From NCBI RefSeq assembly GCF_013394655.1, contig NZ_CP053351.1, positions 310,001-374,000 on the forward strand: a DNA stretch of 64,000 bases, given 5' to 3'. Under the pieces are notes generated by a model, which searched no databases, had not been told where the DNA came from, and was given only the letters and a program-made list of their open reading frames with translations. The position numbers and the translations under genes were made by a program. Positions 43,723 through 54,293 of the stretch are shown here, piece after piece; within the stretch, counting starts at the first letter, position 1, and each line of letters begins with the position of its first letter. This DNA comes from Winogradskyella schleiferi. GTDB taxonomy: Bacteria; Bacteroidota; Bacteroidia; Flavobacteriales; Flavobacteriaceae.

Positions 43723-45504
43723 TTAAGACGTAAAATTAATTAATTCGGTACGATAAGCCGTTAACAATTTAGATTTAGATACAAAACCAAAGTATTTATT
43801 GTCTTTAATAACGGGTAAATTCCATGCTTTAGAATCTTGAAATTTTTTCATAACATCTTGCATCGTATCTTTTTCATAAAAAATATAATCAGGGGCTTGA
43901 TGCATGAAAGTTTCTACTGTTGTGGATCTATATAAAGATTGATCGAACATAACAGAACGAATATCATCCAAAAGAATAATACCAACAAATCGCCCCTTAG
44001 AGTCGGTTACTGGGAATAAATTCCGGCTCGATTTGGAAACACCTTCCTTTAGCATTTCGCCCAAGCTCATTTCAGGATGCAATGCGATAAAATCGTGTTC
44101 TATAACTGAATCCAATTTCATTAAGGTTAAGACACTTTGATCTTTATCTTGGGTTAAAAGGGCTCCTTTTTCTAATAATTCTTTTGTATAAATGGTGTGG
44201 TCTAAACCATTTTTATTAATGATAAAGGACATGGAAGCTGTGATCATTAAAGGTACAAACAACTCATATCCTCCAGTTATTTCCGCAATTAAAAAAATTG
44301 CAGTTAATGGTGCATGAAGTACACCTGCAATAAGGCCTGCCATGCCAATTAATGTAAAGTTAGCTTCGGATACAGAGAAGTTTAACCCACAATTATTAAT
44401 CACTTTAGCGACCACATTACCCAATGCACTTCCCATAACTAACGTCGGAATTATAATTCCACCAGTTCCTCCAGCGGCAAAAGTTGTGGTCATGGCAATG
44501 GCTTTAAACAGTGTAATTCCGAAAAGCAAACCAATGACAATCCAAATGTTATCCAAGTGTTCATCAAAAGGTGTATTACCCAAAGCTTTAATATCATTGC
44601 CTAGCATTAAATCATTTATAAAACTAAAACCTTCACCATAAAGTGGCGGAATAAAAAACAGCATCACACCAATGGCTAAACCTCCAATGATTAGTTTGTG
44701 TTGCGGAGATTTAAATCGATTAAAAAATCCTGTAATAGCAAAGTATATTTTTGAAAAATAGATCGATGCAACTCCAGTACCTATACCCAATAGCACATAA
44801 AATAAGGTGTCCTTAATCATGAATTTTTCTGAAACCGTGAAATTGAAAAGCACACTATCTCCCAAGAAAAAATAGGAGGTTATGACGGACGATACCGAAG
44901 CAATTAGAAGTGGAAGCAAAAACGCAAAAGTAAGGTCCAAACTAAAAACTTCAATGGCAAAAATAATGGCTGCTATAGGTGATTTAAAAATAGACGCAAT
45001 AGCACCAGCCGCTGCACAAGCTATTAAAAGACTTCGTTTTTTTCGGTCGATATGGAGTAATTGGCCTAAGTTAGAACTTATAGCAGCCGCTGAGGCAATT
45101 GCTGGCCCAAGCAATCCTACAGACCCTCCAAATCCAACCGTTAATGGTGCGGTTATTAAAGGTAAATAGATATTTTTTTTATCAATAATACCGCCACGTT
45201 TCGAAAGGGAATACAATATAGAAGGAATTGCATGACTACTTGGTTTCTTAGAAACATATTTTACAAATAAGTAAACCAATAACAAACCAAAGACAGGAAG
45301 TATAAAATATAACTGATTGTTAGAAAAATAAATGCCTTTCGCTAAAAATGCTTCTATGGCAAAAGTGACGTTTTTAATGGTTACGGAAACAATACCTGCC
45401 AATAAACCAATGATGAGACTTAGTAGAAATATAAAGTTCTTTTCAGAAATATATTTATATCTCCAAAGTAATAAACGTTTATATAGTTTTGATCGCGTTG
45501 GCAT
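43723..45504 (-). CDS. ClC-type chloride channel/transporter with CBS domains
   Basis: A 593-residue protein. Residues 1-430 form the ClC fold with selectivity-filter loops GFGGSVGLLGPAIASAAA (a GSxGxxGP form), FKSPIAAIIFAIEVF, and GGTGGIIIPTLVMGSALGN. Two CBS domains (about 455-590) follow and may bind nucleotides. The 'gating' Glu of H+-coupled members appears changed in the GSVGLLGP loop (Leu rather than Glu), which suggests a channel-like or altered exchanger. It sits in the inner membrane and is co-transcribed with the small protein at 43444. Confidence 0.9.
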   Translation of the reverse strand: MPTRSKLYKRLLLWRYKYISEKNFIFLLSLIIGLLAGIVSVTIKNVTFAIEAFLAKGIYFSNNQLYFILPVFGLLLVYLFVKYVSKKPSSHAIPSILYSLSKRGGIIDKKNIYLPLITAPLTVGFGGSVGLLGPAIASAAAISSNLGQLLHIDRKKRSLLIACAAAGAIASIFKSPIAAIIFAIEVFSLDLTFAFLLPLLIASVSSVITSYFFLGDSVLFNFTVSEKFMIKDTLFYVLLGIGTGVASIYFSKIYFAITGFFNRFKSPQHKLIIGGLAIGVMLFFIPPLYGEGFSFINDLMLGNDIKALGNTPFDEHLDNIWIVIGLLFGITLFKAIAMTTTFAAGGTGGIIIPTLVMGSALGNVVAKVINNCGLNFSVSEANFTLIGMAGLIAGVLHAPLTAIFLIAEITGGYELFVPLMITASMSFIINKNGLDHTIYTKELLEKGALLTQDKDQSVLTLMKLDSVIEHDFIALHPEMSLGEMLKEGVSKSSRNLFPVTDSKGRFVGIILLDDIRSVMFDQSLYRSTTVETFMHQAPDYIFYEKDTMQDVMKKFQDSKAWNLPVIKDNKYFGFVSKSKLLTAYRTELINFTS

Positions 45505-45520
45505 AAATTAAATCTACTAA

Positions 45521-45545
45521 AAAATCCTGCTAAAAGCAGGATTTT
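45521..45545 (-). terminator. Terminator of aspS
   Basis: AAAATCCTGC/GCAGGATTTT with a 5-nt loop lies directly after the aspS stop on the minus strand, before the ClC gene. Confidence 0.85.
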
Positions 45546-45551
45546 AATAAA

Positions 45552-47306
45552 TTAAGATTTCAAATTAAGTTTCAAACTCAATTCTTTAAGTTGTTCATCA
45601 TCAATTGGTGCAGGTGCATCGATCATCACATCTCTGCCATTATTGTTTTTTGGGAAGGCTATAAAATCCCGAATCGTTTCTTGGCCTCCTAAAATGGCAA
45701 CCAATCGATCTAGTCCAAACGCAATACCTCCATGTGGTGGTGCGCCATACTCAAAAGCATCCATTAGGAAGCCAAATTGTGCTTTGGCCTCTTCTTCGCT
45801 AAAGCCCAAATGTTTAAGCATTATGGCTTGGGTTGCTTTATCATGGATTCTAATAGATCCTCCACCAATCTCATTTCCGTTTAAAACCAAATCGTATGCG
45901 TTAGCTTTTACGTCGCCTGGATGGGTGTCCAATAATTCTATTTGTCCAGGTTTTGGGGACGTAAATGGGTGGTGCATGGCATGGTAATGACCCGTTTCTT
46001 CATCGAGTTCCAATAATGGGAAATCGACTACCCAAAGTGGTGCAAATACTTTCGGGTCTCTTAGGCCTAAACGTTCCGCCAATTCCATACGCAAGGCACT
46101 TAGTTGCGCTCTTACTTTATTGGTGTCTCCTGATAAAACACAGATTAAATCGCCAGCTTTAGCTCCTGTAACTTCTGCCCATTTTGCTAAATCCTCCTGA
46201 TCGTAAAATTTATCTACGGAAGATTTAAAACTACCATCCTCATTTACTCGGCAATAAACCATACCCAAAGCACCAACTTGCGGACGCTTTATCCAATCGA
46301 TTAACTTATCAATTTCTTTTCTTGTATATGAGTTACCACCTGGAACCGCAATACCAACAACTAATTCAGCATTATTAAAAACCCCAAAATCTTTGTGTTG
46401 TGCCACTTCGTTCAGTTCTCCAAACTCCATCCCAAATCTAATATCTGGTTTGTCGTTTCCATACAAGCGCATCGCATCGTCATAAAGTAGTCGTGGGAAT
46501 TTTTCGACTTCAACACCATTGACTTCTTTGAGTAAATGACGTGTCAATCCTTCAAACACATTTAAAATATCTTCTTGCTCTACAAAAGCCATTTCACAAT
46601 CTATTTGTGTGAATTCAGGTTGTCTGTCTGCACGTAAATCTTCATCCCTAAAACACTTAACAATTTGAAAATATTTATCCATGCCACCAACCATCAATAG
46701 CTGTTTGAAGGTTTGAGGCGATTGTGGAAGCGCATAAAACTGACCTTCATTCATACGGGAAGGCACTACAAAATCTCTTGCGCCTTCTGGTGTGGATTTA
46801 ATTAAATATGGTGTTTCAACTTCAATAAAACCATCATTAGATAAATAATTTCTAACGGCTTGAGTCACTTTTGCTCTAAAAATTAGACTGTTTTTTACAG
46901 GATTTCGACGAATATCCAAATAACGATATTTCATGCGTAAATCATCTCCACCATCGGTTTTGTCTTCAATGGTAAAAGGCGGAACAATAGATTTGTTCAA
47001 AACAGTTAGTTCTGAAACTAAAACTTCAATATCTCCAGTGGGAATATTAGGGTTTTTTGAAGCACGTTCAATGACTTTTCCCTTCACCTGAATCACAAAT
47101 TCACGTCCCAATTTCGACGCTTTTTCCATAATGACTTTTGGCGTACGCTCTTCATCAAAATATAATTGCGTGATGCCATAACGATCACGGAGATCGATAT
47201 AGATCATAAATCCTTTATCGCGAACACCCTGAACCCAACCGGATAGTGTAACTTCTGTATTGTTGTGTGATGCTCTTAATTCACCACAATTATGACTTCT
47301 ATACAT
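45552..47306 (-). CDS. aspS: Aspartyl-tRNA synthetase, bacterial type
   Basis: A 584-residue class II synthetase. It has an N-terminal OB-fold ([20 protein letters not shown]), motif 1/2 ([27 protein letters not shown]), the GAD insertion domain of bacterial enzymes, and motif 3 ([11 protein letters not shown]). Full length. It charges tRNA-Asp in the cytoplasm. It is monocistronic, with a terminator on either side. Confidence 0.97.
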   Translation of the reverse strand: MYRSHNCGELRASHNNTEVTLSGWVQGVRDKGFMIYIDLRDRYGITQLYFDEERTPKVIMEKASKLGREFVIQVKGKVIERASKNPNIPTGDIEVLVSELTVLNKSIVPPFTIEDKTDGGDDLRMKYRYLDIRRNPVKNSLIFRAKVTQAVRNYLSNDGFIEVETPYLIKSTPEGARDFVVPSRMNEGQFYALPQSPQTFKQLLMVGGMDKYFQIVKCFRDEDLRADRQPEFTQIDCEMAFVEQEDILNVFEGLTRHLLKEVNGVEVEKFPRLLYDDAMRLYGNDKPDIRFGMEFGELNEVAQHKDFGVFNNAELVVGIAVPGGNSYTRKEIDKLIDWIKRPQVGALGMVYCRVNEDGSFKSSVDKFYDQEDLAKWAEVTGAKAGDLICVLSGDTNKVRAQLSALRMELAERLGLRDPKVFAPLWVVDFPLLELDEETGHYHAMHHPFTSPKPGQIELLDTHPGDVKANAYDLVLNGNEIGGGSIRIHDKATQAIMLKHLGFSEEEAKAQFGFLMDAFEYGAPPHGGIAFGLDRLVAILGGQETIRDFIAFPKNNNGRDVMIDAPAPIDDEQLKELSLKLNLKS

Positions 47307-47332
47307 AGATTTTTATTAGAAATGCAAAAGTA

Positions 47333-47362
47333 AAAAATCCGAAGTAAAGACTTCGGATTTTT
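47333..47362 (-). terminator. Terminator of the RND efflux operon
   Basis: AAAAATCCGAAGT/ACTTCGGATTTTT forms a perfect 13-bp stem with a 4-nt AAAG loop. On the minus strand it lies 23 bp past the pump stop. Confidence 0.9.
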
Positions 47363-47384
47363 CTATTTAAATAACAAATTATAA

Positions 47385-50300
47385 TTAATTCTCAATTGCA
47401 ATTGTGGAACTGTCTTCGATTTCGGTAATCGTTTCAGCTTCAGAAGCTCTTAGTGATTGCGATGTAAATTTCAATCTTATCCACATTTTAAGTTGTACGC
47501 TTAAAAACAATAGAATTGGCACTACTATTAAAGTTAAGAATGTAGCCACAAGTAATCCGTAAATAACAGTCCAAGCTAAAGGTCCCCAAAACACCACATT
47601 ATCTCCTCCCATATAAATGTTAGGGTCAAACTCAGCGAAAAGTGTAAAGAAGTTAATATTTAGTCCAATGGCTAAAGGAATAAGACCTAAAATTGTAGTA
47701 ATAGCCGTTAATAAAACGGGTCTTAAACGTGCCTTACCTGCCTTTACGATACTTTCAAAAAGATCGTCATTGGATAAATACTCATCGTCATCTAAATCGA
47801 GTTGATTTTTCTTTCGGTCAATTAAAAGTTGTGCATAATCTAGAAGCACCACACCATTATTTACCACAATTCCGGCCAATGAAATGATACCAACCATCGT
47901 CATCATAATAACGAATGCGCTACCCGAAAGGACGATACCACCAAAAACACCAATAAAACTCAGGAAAATGGCAATCATGATAATTGCTGGTTTTGAAACT
48001 GAGTTAAATTGAAATATAAGAATGAAGAAAATCAGTCCAAGTCCAGTAAAGAAGGCACCCATCAAAAAAGCCATTTGCTTGTTTTGCTCTTCGATCTGAC
48101 CAGTGTAATCAATATGAATATCATCTGGCAAGCCTTCAAAACTTTTCATTTCATTCTGAATCTGTGTCACAATAGCTCCAGCATCAGTATAACCTGGTGC
48201 TAATGCAGAATATACGGTAACGACACGTTTGGTGTCTTTATGCTTAATGGCATTAAATCCTGAATTATTTTTATGGTTTGCTACGGCAGATAACGGAATT
48301 TCCTTAATCTGGCCTGTATTGTCCCTAAAGGTTATGTTCTGGTTAAATAAGGCGCTCGTATTGTATCTATTTGCTTCATTAAATCGCACATAAATATCAA
48401 AATCATCACCAGCTTCCTTGTAAATTCCGGCTTTAGCTCCAAATATTGAATTCCGTAATTGACTACCAATTTGGTTGGCACTAACACCTAATTCACCTGC
48501 TTTTTCTCGGTCAATTTGAACTAGCATGGTCGGCTTGTCCTTATTCACATCTATTTTCAGTTCGTCAATACCAGCCACATTTTTAGAATTGATATACTCG
48601 CGCATTCTTTCAGCTGTATTAATGAGCTCGTTGTAATCATTGCCTTCAATTTCAATATTAATTGGCGAACCAGCAGGTGGTCCGTTCGCATCTTTTTCAA
48701 CTGAAATTAAAACACCTGGATAAATACCAACTAAAGCTTCTTGTACTTTTTGACGTAACAATTCACTGTCTTCTCCACGTCTGTATTTGTATTCGCGCAT
48801 AGACGCTGTGATTTTGGCTTTGTGCGGCATTTCTGCTGCAGAGCCCATATCCGTTTGTGGGTTTCCTGCACCTTCACCAACTTGTGAAACTGCACTCTCT
48901 ACCATGAAGTTTCGGTCGCCATCCATATACTGGCTTTGATTAATGACATCGGAAACCCGTTCTTCAATCTGTTTGGTAATGGCATTGGTTTTTTCTATGG
49001 CTGTACCTTCAGGATATTCAATGTAAACAATAATCTGATTGGGCTTATTGTCTGGAAAAAACTCTACTTTTGTACGTTGGGTCGAAAGTGAAATTCCGAA
49101 GGCAACAAATGCTGCAATCAGTAATAAAACGGTCCCGATACTTAATACATAAGGCTTTCTTTTGGTTAATGCCCAACGCAATTGACCCTCGTACCAAGAT
49201 TCTAGTTTTACAAGTGTTTTGTTTTGAAAATTATTAGCCCATTTTCTGATGAAAAAGCGATAAGCCCACATCATAATAGCTGTAAATATCATAATGGTAC
49301 CCAAGCCTCTGTAGGCGCCACCAAACAATAAGATAAGTAAACCTATAACAGCAACAATTGAGCTGGTTTTAATAATTTGTTTTAAGGGCATGTCCTTGTC
49401 TTCAATAGTCATGTAACGCGATACTAAAACCGAATTGAAAAAAATGGCAACGAATAGTGAAGATCCTAAAACAATGGATAAAGTTATAGGCAAAATTTTC
49501 ATGAATTCACCCATAATTCCAGGCCAAAGTCCTAATGGTACAAAGGCAGCAACCGTAGTTAATGTAGAAATGATGATAGGAAACGCAATTTCCCCAATAC
49601 CTTTTTTGGCAGCTTCAATCCGGCTCATGCCTTCCTCTTCCATTAACCTATAGACATTTTCAACTACCACGATACCATTGTCCACCAGCATTCCCAGTCC
49701 CATAATCAACCCAAAAAGCACCATGGTATTTAAGCTATAGCCAATAAGACTTAATATCATTAAAGACATAAACATGGACATTGGTATGGCAAACCCAACG
49801 AAAAGCGCGTTTTTAAATCCTAAAAAGAACATTAAAACGGTAACTACCAAAATTACACCAAAGATGATATTGTTTACCAAATCATCCACCTGTCCTATTG
49901 TCTTTTCTGATTGGTCGTTAGTGATACTTACTTCAAGATCTGCAGGAAAAACATTGCTAACTGCGTCTTCAACAATGACTTGTATTTGTTCTGCAGCAGC
50001 CACCATATTTTTACCTGCTCGTTTCTTCACATCTAGCATCACTACAGGCTTACCAGATTTTCTGGCATAGGTTGTATTATCTTCTTCCTCAAAAGAAACA
50101 GTTGCCACATCTTTTAGATAGATGGCATTGCCATTTTCTGCTTTAACGACAAAGTTTTCCAATTCTGAAGGCTCATCAATTTCGCCGATAATCCTTATGG
50201 TCCTACGTTGGCCGCTGGTTTTTAAATTTCCTGCGGATTGTGTCACATTCCCATTGCTAATAGCACCAAGAATATCACTAAAGGTGACCTTGGCTGCCAT

Positions 50301-50927
50301 CATTTTATAGATATCCACGGCAACTTCAACCTCTTTTTCCTGAGCACCTCTAATATCTGCTTTTTTAATTTCCTGTAAATCCTCAATTTCATCTTGAAGA
50401 TATTCTGCAAAATCCTTTAATTTTTCAACGGGATAATCGCCGGAAATATTAATGTTGAGAATCGGCATTTCTTCAGAAAGACTCAATTCAAAAACATCTG
50501 GTTCTACTTTGGCACCATTGAAGGTTGGCCAATCTTCATTGGATGTTTCTGTATCAATTTCATCTTTTACCTTTTGTAAAGCTTGTTCTACGGTAATGTT
50601 TTCATCAAACTCTACAACCAACATCCCATAATCTTCTTGAGACGTAGAAGTGGTTTCAACCACATTACTCACCGTTTTCAGTTTATCTTCTAAAGGGTCT
50701 ATGATTAATTTCTCAATGTCCTCGGCCGTATTTCCAGGGTAAACCGTACTCACGTAGATTTTGGTTTCGTTTACCTCAGGGAAATTCTCTCTCGGCATAC
50801 TAAAGAAAGCAGAAACACCTAAGTAGAAAAAGACAGCAATAAGCACAAACATTGTGGTTTTATTGTTTATTGCCCAAGACGAAAATCCAAATTCTTTTTC
50901 GGTATTTTTTTTAGTTTTTTTACTCAT
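47385..50927 (-). CDS. RND efflux pump, inner-membrane component (AcrB/HAE1-like)
   Basis: A 1180-residue transporter of the AcrB/Mex type, about 12 helices with two large periplasmic loops. It has NETKIYVSTVYPGNTAEDIE near the start, the GLIMGLGMLVDNGIVVVENV helix-4 motif with proton-relay acids, and a second repeat VGIISLAGIVVNNGVVLLDY. It exports drugs, bile or metals with the adaptor and TolC-like channel encoded next. It is longer than AcrB (about 1050) because of extra loop and C-terminal residues. It overlaps the adaptor gene by 8 bp. Confidence 0.95.
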   Translation of the reverse strand: MSKKTKKNTEKEFGFSSWAINNKTTMFVLIAVFFYLGVSAFFSMPRENFPEVNETKIYVSTVYPGNTAEDIEKLIIDPLEDKLKTVSNVVETTSTSQEDYGMLVVEFDENITVEQALQKVKDEIDTETSNEDWPTFNGAKVEPDVFELSLSEEMPILNINISGDYPVEKLKDFAEYLQDEIEDLQEIKKADIRGAQEKEVEVAVDIYKMMAAKVTFSDILGAISNGNVTQSAGNLKTSGQRRTIRIIGEIDEPSELENFVVKAENGNAIYLKDVATVSFEEEDNTTYARKSGKPVVMLDVKKRAGKNMVAAAEQIQVIVEDAVSNVFPADLEVSITNDQSEKTIGQVDDLVNNIIFGVILVVTVLMFFLGFKNALFVGFAIPMSMFMSLMILSLIGYSLNTMVLFGLIMGLGMLVDNGIVVVENVYRLMEEEGMSRIEAAKKGIGEIAFPIIISTLTTVAAFVPLGLWPGIMGEFMKILPITLSIVLGSSLFVAIFFNSVLVSRYMTIEDKDMPLKQIIKTSSIVAVIGLLILLFGGAYRGLGTIMIFTAIMMWAYRFFIRKWANNFQNKTLVKLESWYEGQLRWALTKRKPYVLSIGTVLLLIAAFVAFGISLSTQRTKVEFFPDNKPNQIIVYIEYPEGTAIEKTNAITKQIEERVSDVINQSQYMDGDRNFMVESAVSQVGEGAGNPQTDMGSAAEMPHKAKITASMREYKYRRGEDSELLRQKVQEALVGIYPGVLISVEKDANGPPAGSPINIEIEGNDYNELINTAERMREYINSKNVAGIDELKIDVNKDKPTMLVQIDREKAGELGVSANQIGSQLRNSIFGAKAGIYKEAGDDFDIYVRFNEANRYNTSALFNQNITFRDNTGQIKEIPLSAVANHKNNSGFNAIKHKDTKRVVTVYSALAPGYTDAGAIVTQIQNEMKSFEGLPDDIHIDYTGQIEEQNKQMAFLMGAFFTGLGLIFFILIFQFNSVSKPAIIMIAIFLSFIGVFGGIVLSGSAFVIMMTMVGIISLAGIVVNNGVVLLDYAQLLIDRKKNQLDLDDDEYLSNDDLFESIVKAGKARLRPVLLTAITTILGLIPLAIGLNINFFTLFAEFDPNIYMGGDNVVFWGPLAWTVIYGLLVATFLTLIVVPILLFLSVQLKMWIRLKFTSQSLRASEAETITEIEDSSTIAIEN

Positions 50928-52107
50928 TACCTGCTTCTTTATATTTGATAACTTCTACGGATTGTCCATCTTTTACACTTCTTGCACCTTCTTTAATGAT
51001 TTCGGCACCTGGTTCCAGATTGTTTGTGACTTCTATAATATCGCCTTGCGTTTTGCCTGTTTCAATAATGACACGTTTTGCCGTACCGACATCTTCGGCA
51101 TTTTTATTGGAAACTACATAGACATATTGCTCACCTTCAGCATTTTCGGAAATGACACTCTGCGGAATTAAAATGGCATTTTCACTAGTGTAATCGTTAA
51201 TTTTTAAGCGTGCTGTAAGATTGGGTTTGATGTCTTTGTCTTTATTAGGCACTTCAATCTCAGCTGTAAAGGTTCGATTGGCAGGATTAATAAAATCACT
51301 CACTTGACGAATTTCTGTATCTATAGTTTTTCCTAACACAGGAAGTTCTACTTGTACTTTTTTACCTTTTACAACATTAGACACATAGCTTTCAGGTACT
51401 TCAACCTCAATATACATATCATCAAGGTTAACAATACGCATCAGTGGTGTTTGACCTGCAGCTACCACGCTTCCCTGTTCGGTAATGACATCGTCGATAG
51501 TACCGGAAAAAGGAGCTTTCACTGTAGTTTTGGCTATTTGTTGTTGTAATTGATTAACAGCTTCCTGTTGCGACTCATAGGTTGATTTGGCCTGTAAAAA
51601 TTGAATTTCACTCCCAATGTTTTGATCCCAAAGACGTTTTTGACGCTCATAAGTCGTTTTTGCTAAATCAGATTGAATTTTTAATTGAGCTATTTGCTGA
51701 CTTAAACCACCATCATCAATTTTGGCAAGCACTTGCCCTTTTCTTACTTTTTGACCTTCTTTTACATAAACATGAGTTAAAATACCATTATACTCAGGTG
51801 TAATAGTTAATAGATTTTTTGTGGTCACATTTCCTTGAAGCTCTAAAACGTGTTCAAATTTTTCAGTTTTAGCTGTAAATGTGGTTATTAATGGTACGTG
51901 TTTGGTAGTATCTAAGGTTTTAATTTTCTCATCGAGCATTTTTATTTGCTCGTTCAGGGCTTCTTGTTCATTGACCAATTCGCCACGTTTTTTTCTTATG
52001 GTTTCTAAACTATTACTTTCTAACACATTCTCTGTGGAATTTTTCTGTCCGCCTCCACAAGAGGTCAAAAGTAAGGTGATAATAAATATTGAATATATGT
52101 TTTTCAT
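50920..52107 (-). CDS. RND efflux periplasmic adaptor (membrane-fusion) lipoprotein
   Basis: A 395-residue adaptor. It has a lipobox LLLTSC (Cys17), a coiled-coil hairpin (about 35-65 and 135-200), a split lipoyl domain (VKEGQKVRKGQVLAKIDDGG and APFSGTIDDVITEQGSVVAA), and beta-barrel and membrane-proximal domains. It joins the inner-membrane pump to the TolC-like channel. The order in the operon, TetR-TolC-adaptor-pump, is typical for flavobacteria. It overlaps the pump gene by 8 bp. Confidence 0.93.
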   Translation of the reverse strand: MKNIYSIFIITLLLTSCGGGQKNSTENVLESNSLETIRKKRGELVNEQEALNEQIKMLDEKIKTLDTTKHVPLITTFTAKTEKFEHVLELQGNVTTKNLLTITPEYNGILTHVYVKEGQKVRKGQVLAKIDDGGLSQQIAQLKIQSDLAKTTYERQKRLWDQNIGSEIQFLQAKSTYESQQEAVNQLQQQIAKTTVKAPFSGTIDDVITEQGSVVAAGQTPLMRIVNLDDMYIEVEVPESYVSNVVKGKKVQVELPVLGKTIDTEIRQVSDFINPANRTFTAEIEVPNKDKDIKPNLTARLKINDYTSENAILIPQSVISENAEGEQYVYVVSNKNAEDVGTAKRVIIETGKTQGDIIEVTNNLEPGAEIIKEGARSVKDGQSVEVIKYKEAGNE

Positions 52108-52113
52108 GATTGG

Positions 52114-53529
52114 TTAGTTTAATGTTATGGTATTTAATGCCGTTTCTAAAGCTGCTTTTTTATTAATAACATCAAGCATCGCTTGAAGTAATTCTTGTTG
52201 TGCTGTGTATAATTGGGTTTGAGCTTGTCGCAACTCGAAACTAGATCCGATGCCTTCAAAAAATTTGGTTTGATTTTTTGTTTCAATGCGCTCAGCCAAT
52301 GCTAAATTTTCTTTTTTGTTTTCATAATCCTCAATGGCGAATTGGTAATCGCTTTTGGCTGAAGCAATTTGAAGTTTGATGCGTTGTTCAGTTTCTGTTA
52401 ATTCGGTTTGCGCTTTTTCAAGATTGATTTGTGCACGTTGGGTCGAAGCGCTTCGCATTCCTGAACTAAATATTGGGATATCGAGGCTTACACCAAATAA
52501 TGATGAGCCAAACCAATCCTGACTTCTGTCAGCAAATGTAAACTCATCGCTAAAACCGGAATAACCGCCATTTATAAACGCATTAAGCGTTGGTAAGGCT
52601 TTACTTTTTTCCAGTTTAACCATTAACTCTTTCGCTTTGGTGTCGTTCTGGGCAATTAGGTAATCAATGGTACTTTCTGGATTGTTTTCTACCTCCAGAA
52701 TAGCTAATGATATGTTTTCGGCAGTCAAGGTTTCTAGATTGTCCGTTAGAACCAAATCATTGTAAACATCTAACCCCAAATTTATATTGAGCATTTGGTA
52801 GGCTAGGGTTTTTAAGCGCTCCACGTTGTTCAGGTTGCTTTGCACTCCAGAAAGCGTGATTTGTAATTGCTCCACACTTTCTTCTTCGCCCAAACCGTTC
52901 TCATAAATTTTCTGTGTTTCGAACAGATTCTTTTCCAGCACATCGATATTCCTTTGAAAAATTTGGATGCTTTCTTCGGCTAACAAGACGTTTCCGTAGG
53001 CTTCAATCACCGCTTTTCGTACTTCCAAATCCGTTTTAACTTTAGCATTTTTGGAGATTTCTAAAAACACTTTAGCAGATTGAAGACCTACTAAATAAGA
53101 ACCATCAAATATTTTTTGGTTTAAAGTGGCGAAAGCCGTCATATTTTGTTTGGTGCCAAAAACTATAGGTAAAAATCCTTCTGGTTCGGCTGGTAATGGC
53201 TGAATCTGTAAGTTTTCAAGATCATAGTAATCTTCCAATTGTCTGATACTGCTAAACGGGTCAAATGCAGAGGCAGGCAATAATGAAACTTGCTGTTTTA
53301 AATTGTTTTGATAATCTATACTTGCATTTATTTGAGGCAATCCACTTGCTGTAGTTTCCCATTTCTGTTGTTCTGCAGCATCTATATCGCGTGCTGCATT
53401 AATGGCTGTTCGGTTATTCTTTAGTGCATAATCTATAGCTTCTTGTAGTGACAAACTTGTGGGAATTTCTTGCGAAAATCCTGTTTGAAAAACAATGAAA
53501 CCGAGTATGAATATGAGTGTTTTTTTCAT
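52114..53529 (-). CDS. TolC-family outer-membrane efflux channel
   Basis: A 471-residue protein with a signal peptide (cleavage after TGFSQ) and two OEP repeats of long helices and barrel strands (SLQEAIDYALKNNRTAI at the start, FFEGIGSSFELRQAQTQLYT near the end). It forms the outer-membrane tunnel of the RND pump. It lies 6 bp before the adaptor gene and 3 bp after the TetR gene. Confidence 0.93.
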   Translation of the reverse strand: MKKTLIFILGFIVFQTGFSQEIPTSLSLQEAIDYALKNNRTAINAARDIDAAEQQKWETTASGLPQINASIDYQNNLKQQVSLLPASAFDPFSSIRQLEDYYDLENLQIQPLPAEPEGFLPIVFGTKQNMTAFATLNQKIFDGSYLVGLQSAKVFLEISKNAKVKTDLEVRKAVIEAYGNVLLAEESIQIFQRNIDVLEKNLFETQKIYENGLGEEESVEQLQITLSGVQSNLNNVERLKTLAYQMLNINLGLDVYNDLVLTDNLETLTAENISLAILEVENNPESTIDYLIAQNDTKAKELMVKLEKSKALPTLNAFINGGYSGFSDEFTFADRSQDWFGSSLFGVSLDIPIFSSGMRSASTQRAQINLEKAQTELTETEQRIKLQIASAKSDYQFAIEDYENKKENLALAERIETKNQTKFFEGIGSSFELRQAQTQLYTAQQELLQAMLDVINKKAALETALNTITLN

Positions 53530-53532
53530 TAT

Positions 53533-54135
53533 TTAATTGAGGTTGGTATGTAAATGTGTTAGTGTTTGTAATCCTTTTTCTGAGCAAATACCTCTTAAAT
53601 GGTATTCCAGATAACTGTTCATTAGCATCTGCATGGAGAAATTTTCTCGAGGAAAAATATCTTGGTCTTTTAAAGACACCATACTGTTAAAATAGAGTCG
53701 TGCTACAAAATCAATTTCTATAGAATCCCTATAAAGTCCTTGGGAGACGCCACGTTCTAAATTTTGAGTCACACAACCTAGCATTTTTTCGAATTGCTTG
53801 GTTTTTAAAGTGGCATAAATCTTCGGATAATACTTTTGAAGCTGGTATTGAGGCGATGATTTCTCGTCTTTTAAATGGAGCATTACAAACCGTTTGATTT
53901 CATAAATTTCTTCAATTGGGTTTTTATCTAACTCACAAATACAGTCAATACCATGCGAAATATTTTCAAAAACATGCAGCGCAGTTGCTTCTACTAATTT
54001 GGTTTTATTCTGAAAATGCTGATAAATGGTTTTTTTGGAAATACCCATTTCATTAGCAATATCGTCCATAGTTACGCTCTTAAAGCCTAGGTTTAAGAAC
54101 AAATCTGTGGATTTTAATATTATTTTGTCTTTCAT
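53533..54135 (-). CDS. TetR-family repressor of the efflux operon
   Basis: A 200-residue regulator. The N-terminal helix-turn-helix is typical (NLGFKSVTMDDIANEMGISK, then TIYQHFQNKTKLVEA). The rest is an all-helical ligand-binding domain that should sense an efflux substrate. As first gene of the TetR-TolC-adaptor-RND operon it should repress its own promoter. A suitable inverted repeat overlaps the promoter at 54190-54217. Confidence 0.93.
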   Translation of the reverse strand: MKDKIILKSTDLFLNLGFKSVTMDDIANEMGISKKTIYQHFQNKTKLVEATALHVFENISHGIDCICELDKNPIEEIYEIKRFVMLHLKDEKSSPQYQLQKYYPKIYATLKTKQFEKMLGCVTQNLERGVSQGLYRDSIEIDFVARLYFNSMVSLKDQDIFPRENFSMQMLMNSYLEYHLRGICSEKGLQTLTHLHTNLN

Positions 54136-54176
54136 TCTTCTCTTCCGTATAAAGGGAAACTCTTTTTATCAAGGCG

Positions 54177-54217
54177 CAAATCTACAACAGGAAACTTTAA
54201 AAACCAAAGAAGTTTCC
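54177..54217 (-). promoter_or_regulatory. Efflux operon promoter with TetR operator candidate
   Basis: On the minus strand a -7 box TAGATTTG (54184-54177) is preceded, 20 nt upstream, by TTTG. The inverted repeat GGAAACTT (54190-54197)/AAGTTTCC (54210-54217) lies over this -33 region. Binding there would block RNA polymerase. Confidence 0.6.
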
Positions 54218-54293
54218 AAAGTTTTAATGTTTTTTTAACACCTTCCTTTTAAGCTTTCAGGATTTATTAAAACAATTAAATTATTTTTGTCTC

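Noticed and set aside
45643..45987. 114-aa + strand ORF inside aspS
   Set aside because: Shadow frame of a highly conserved synthetase gene.
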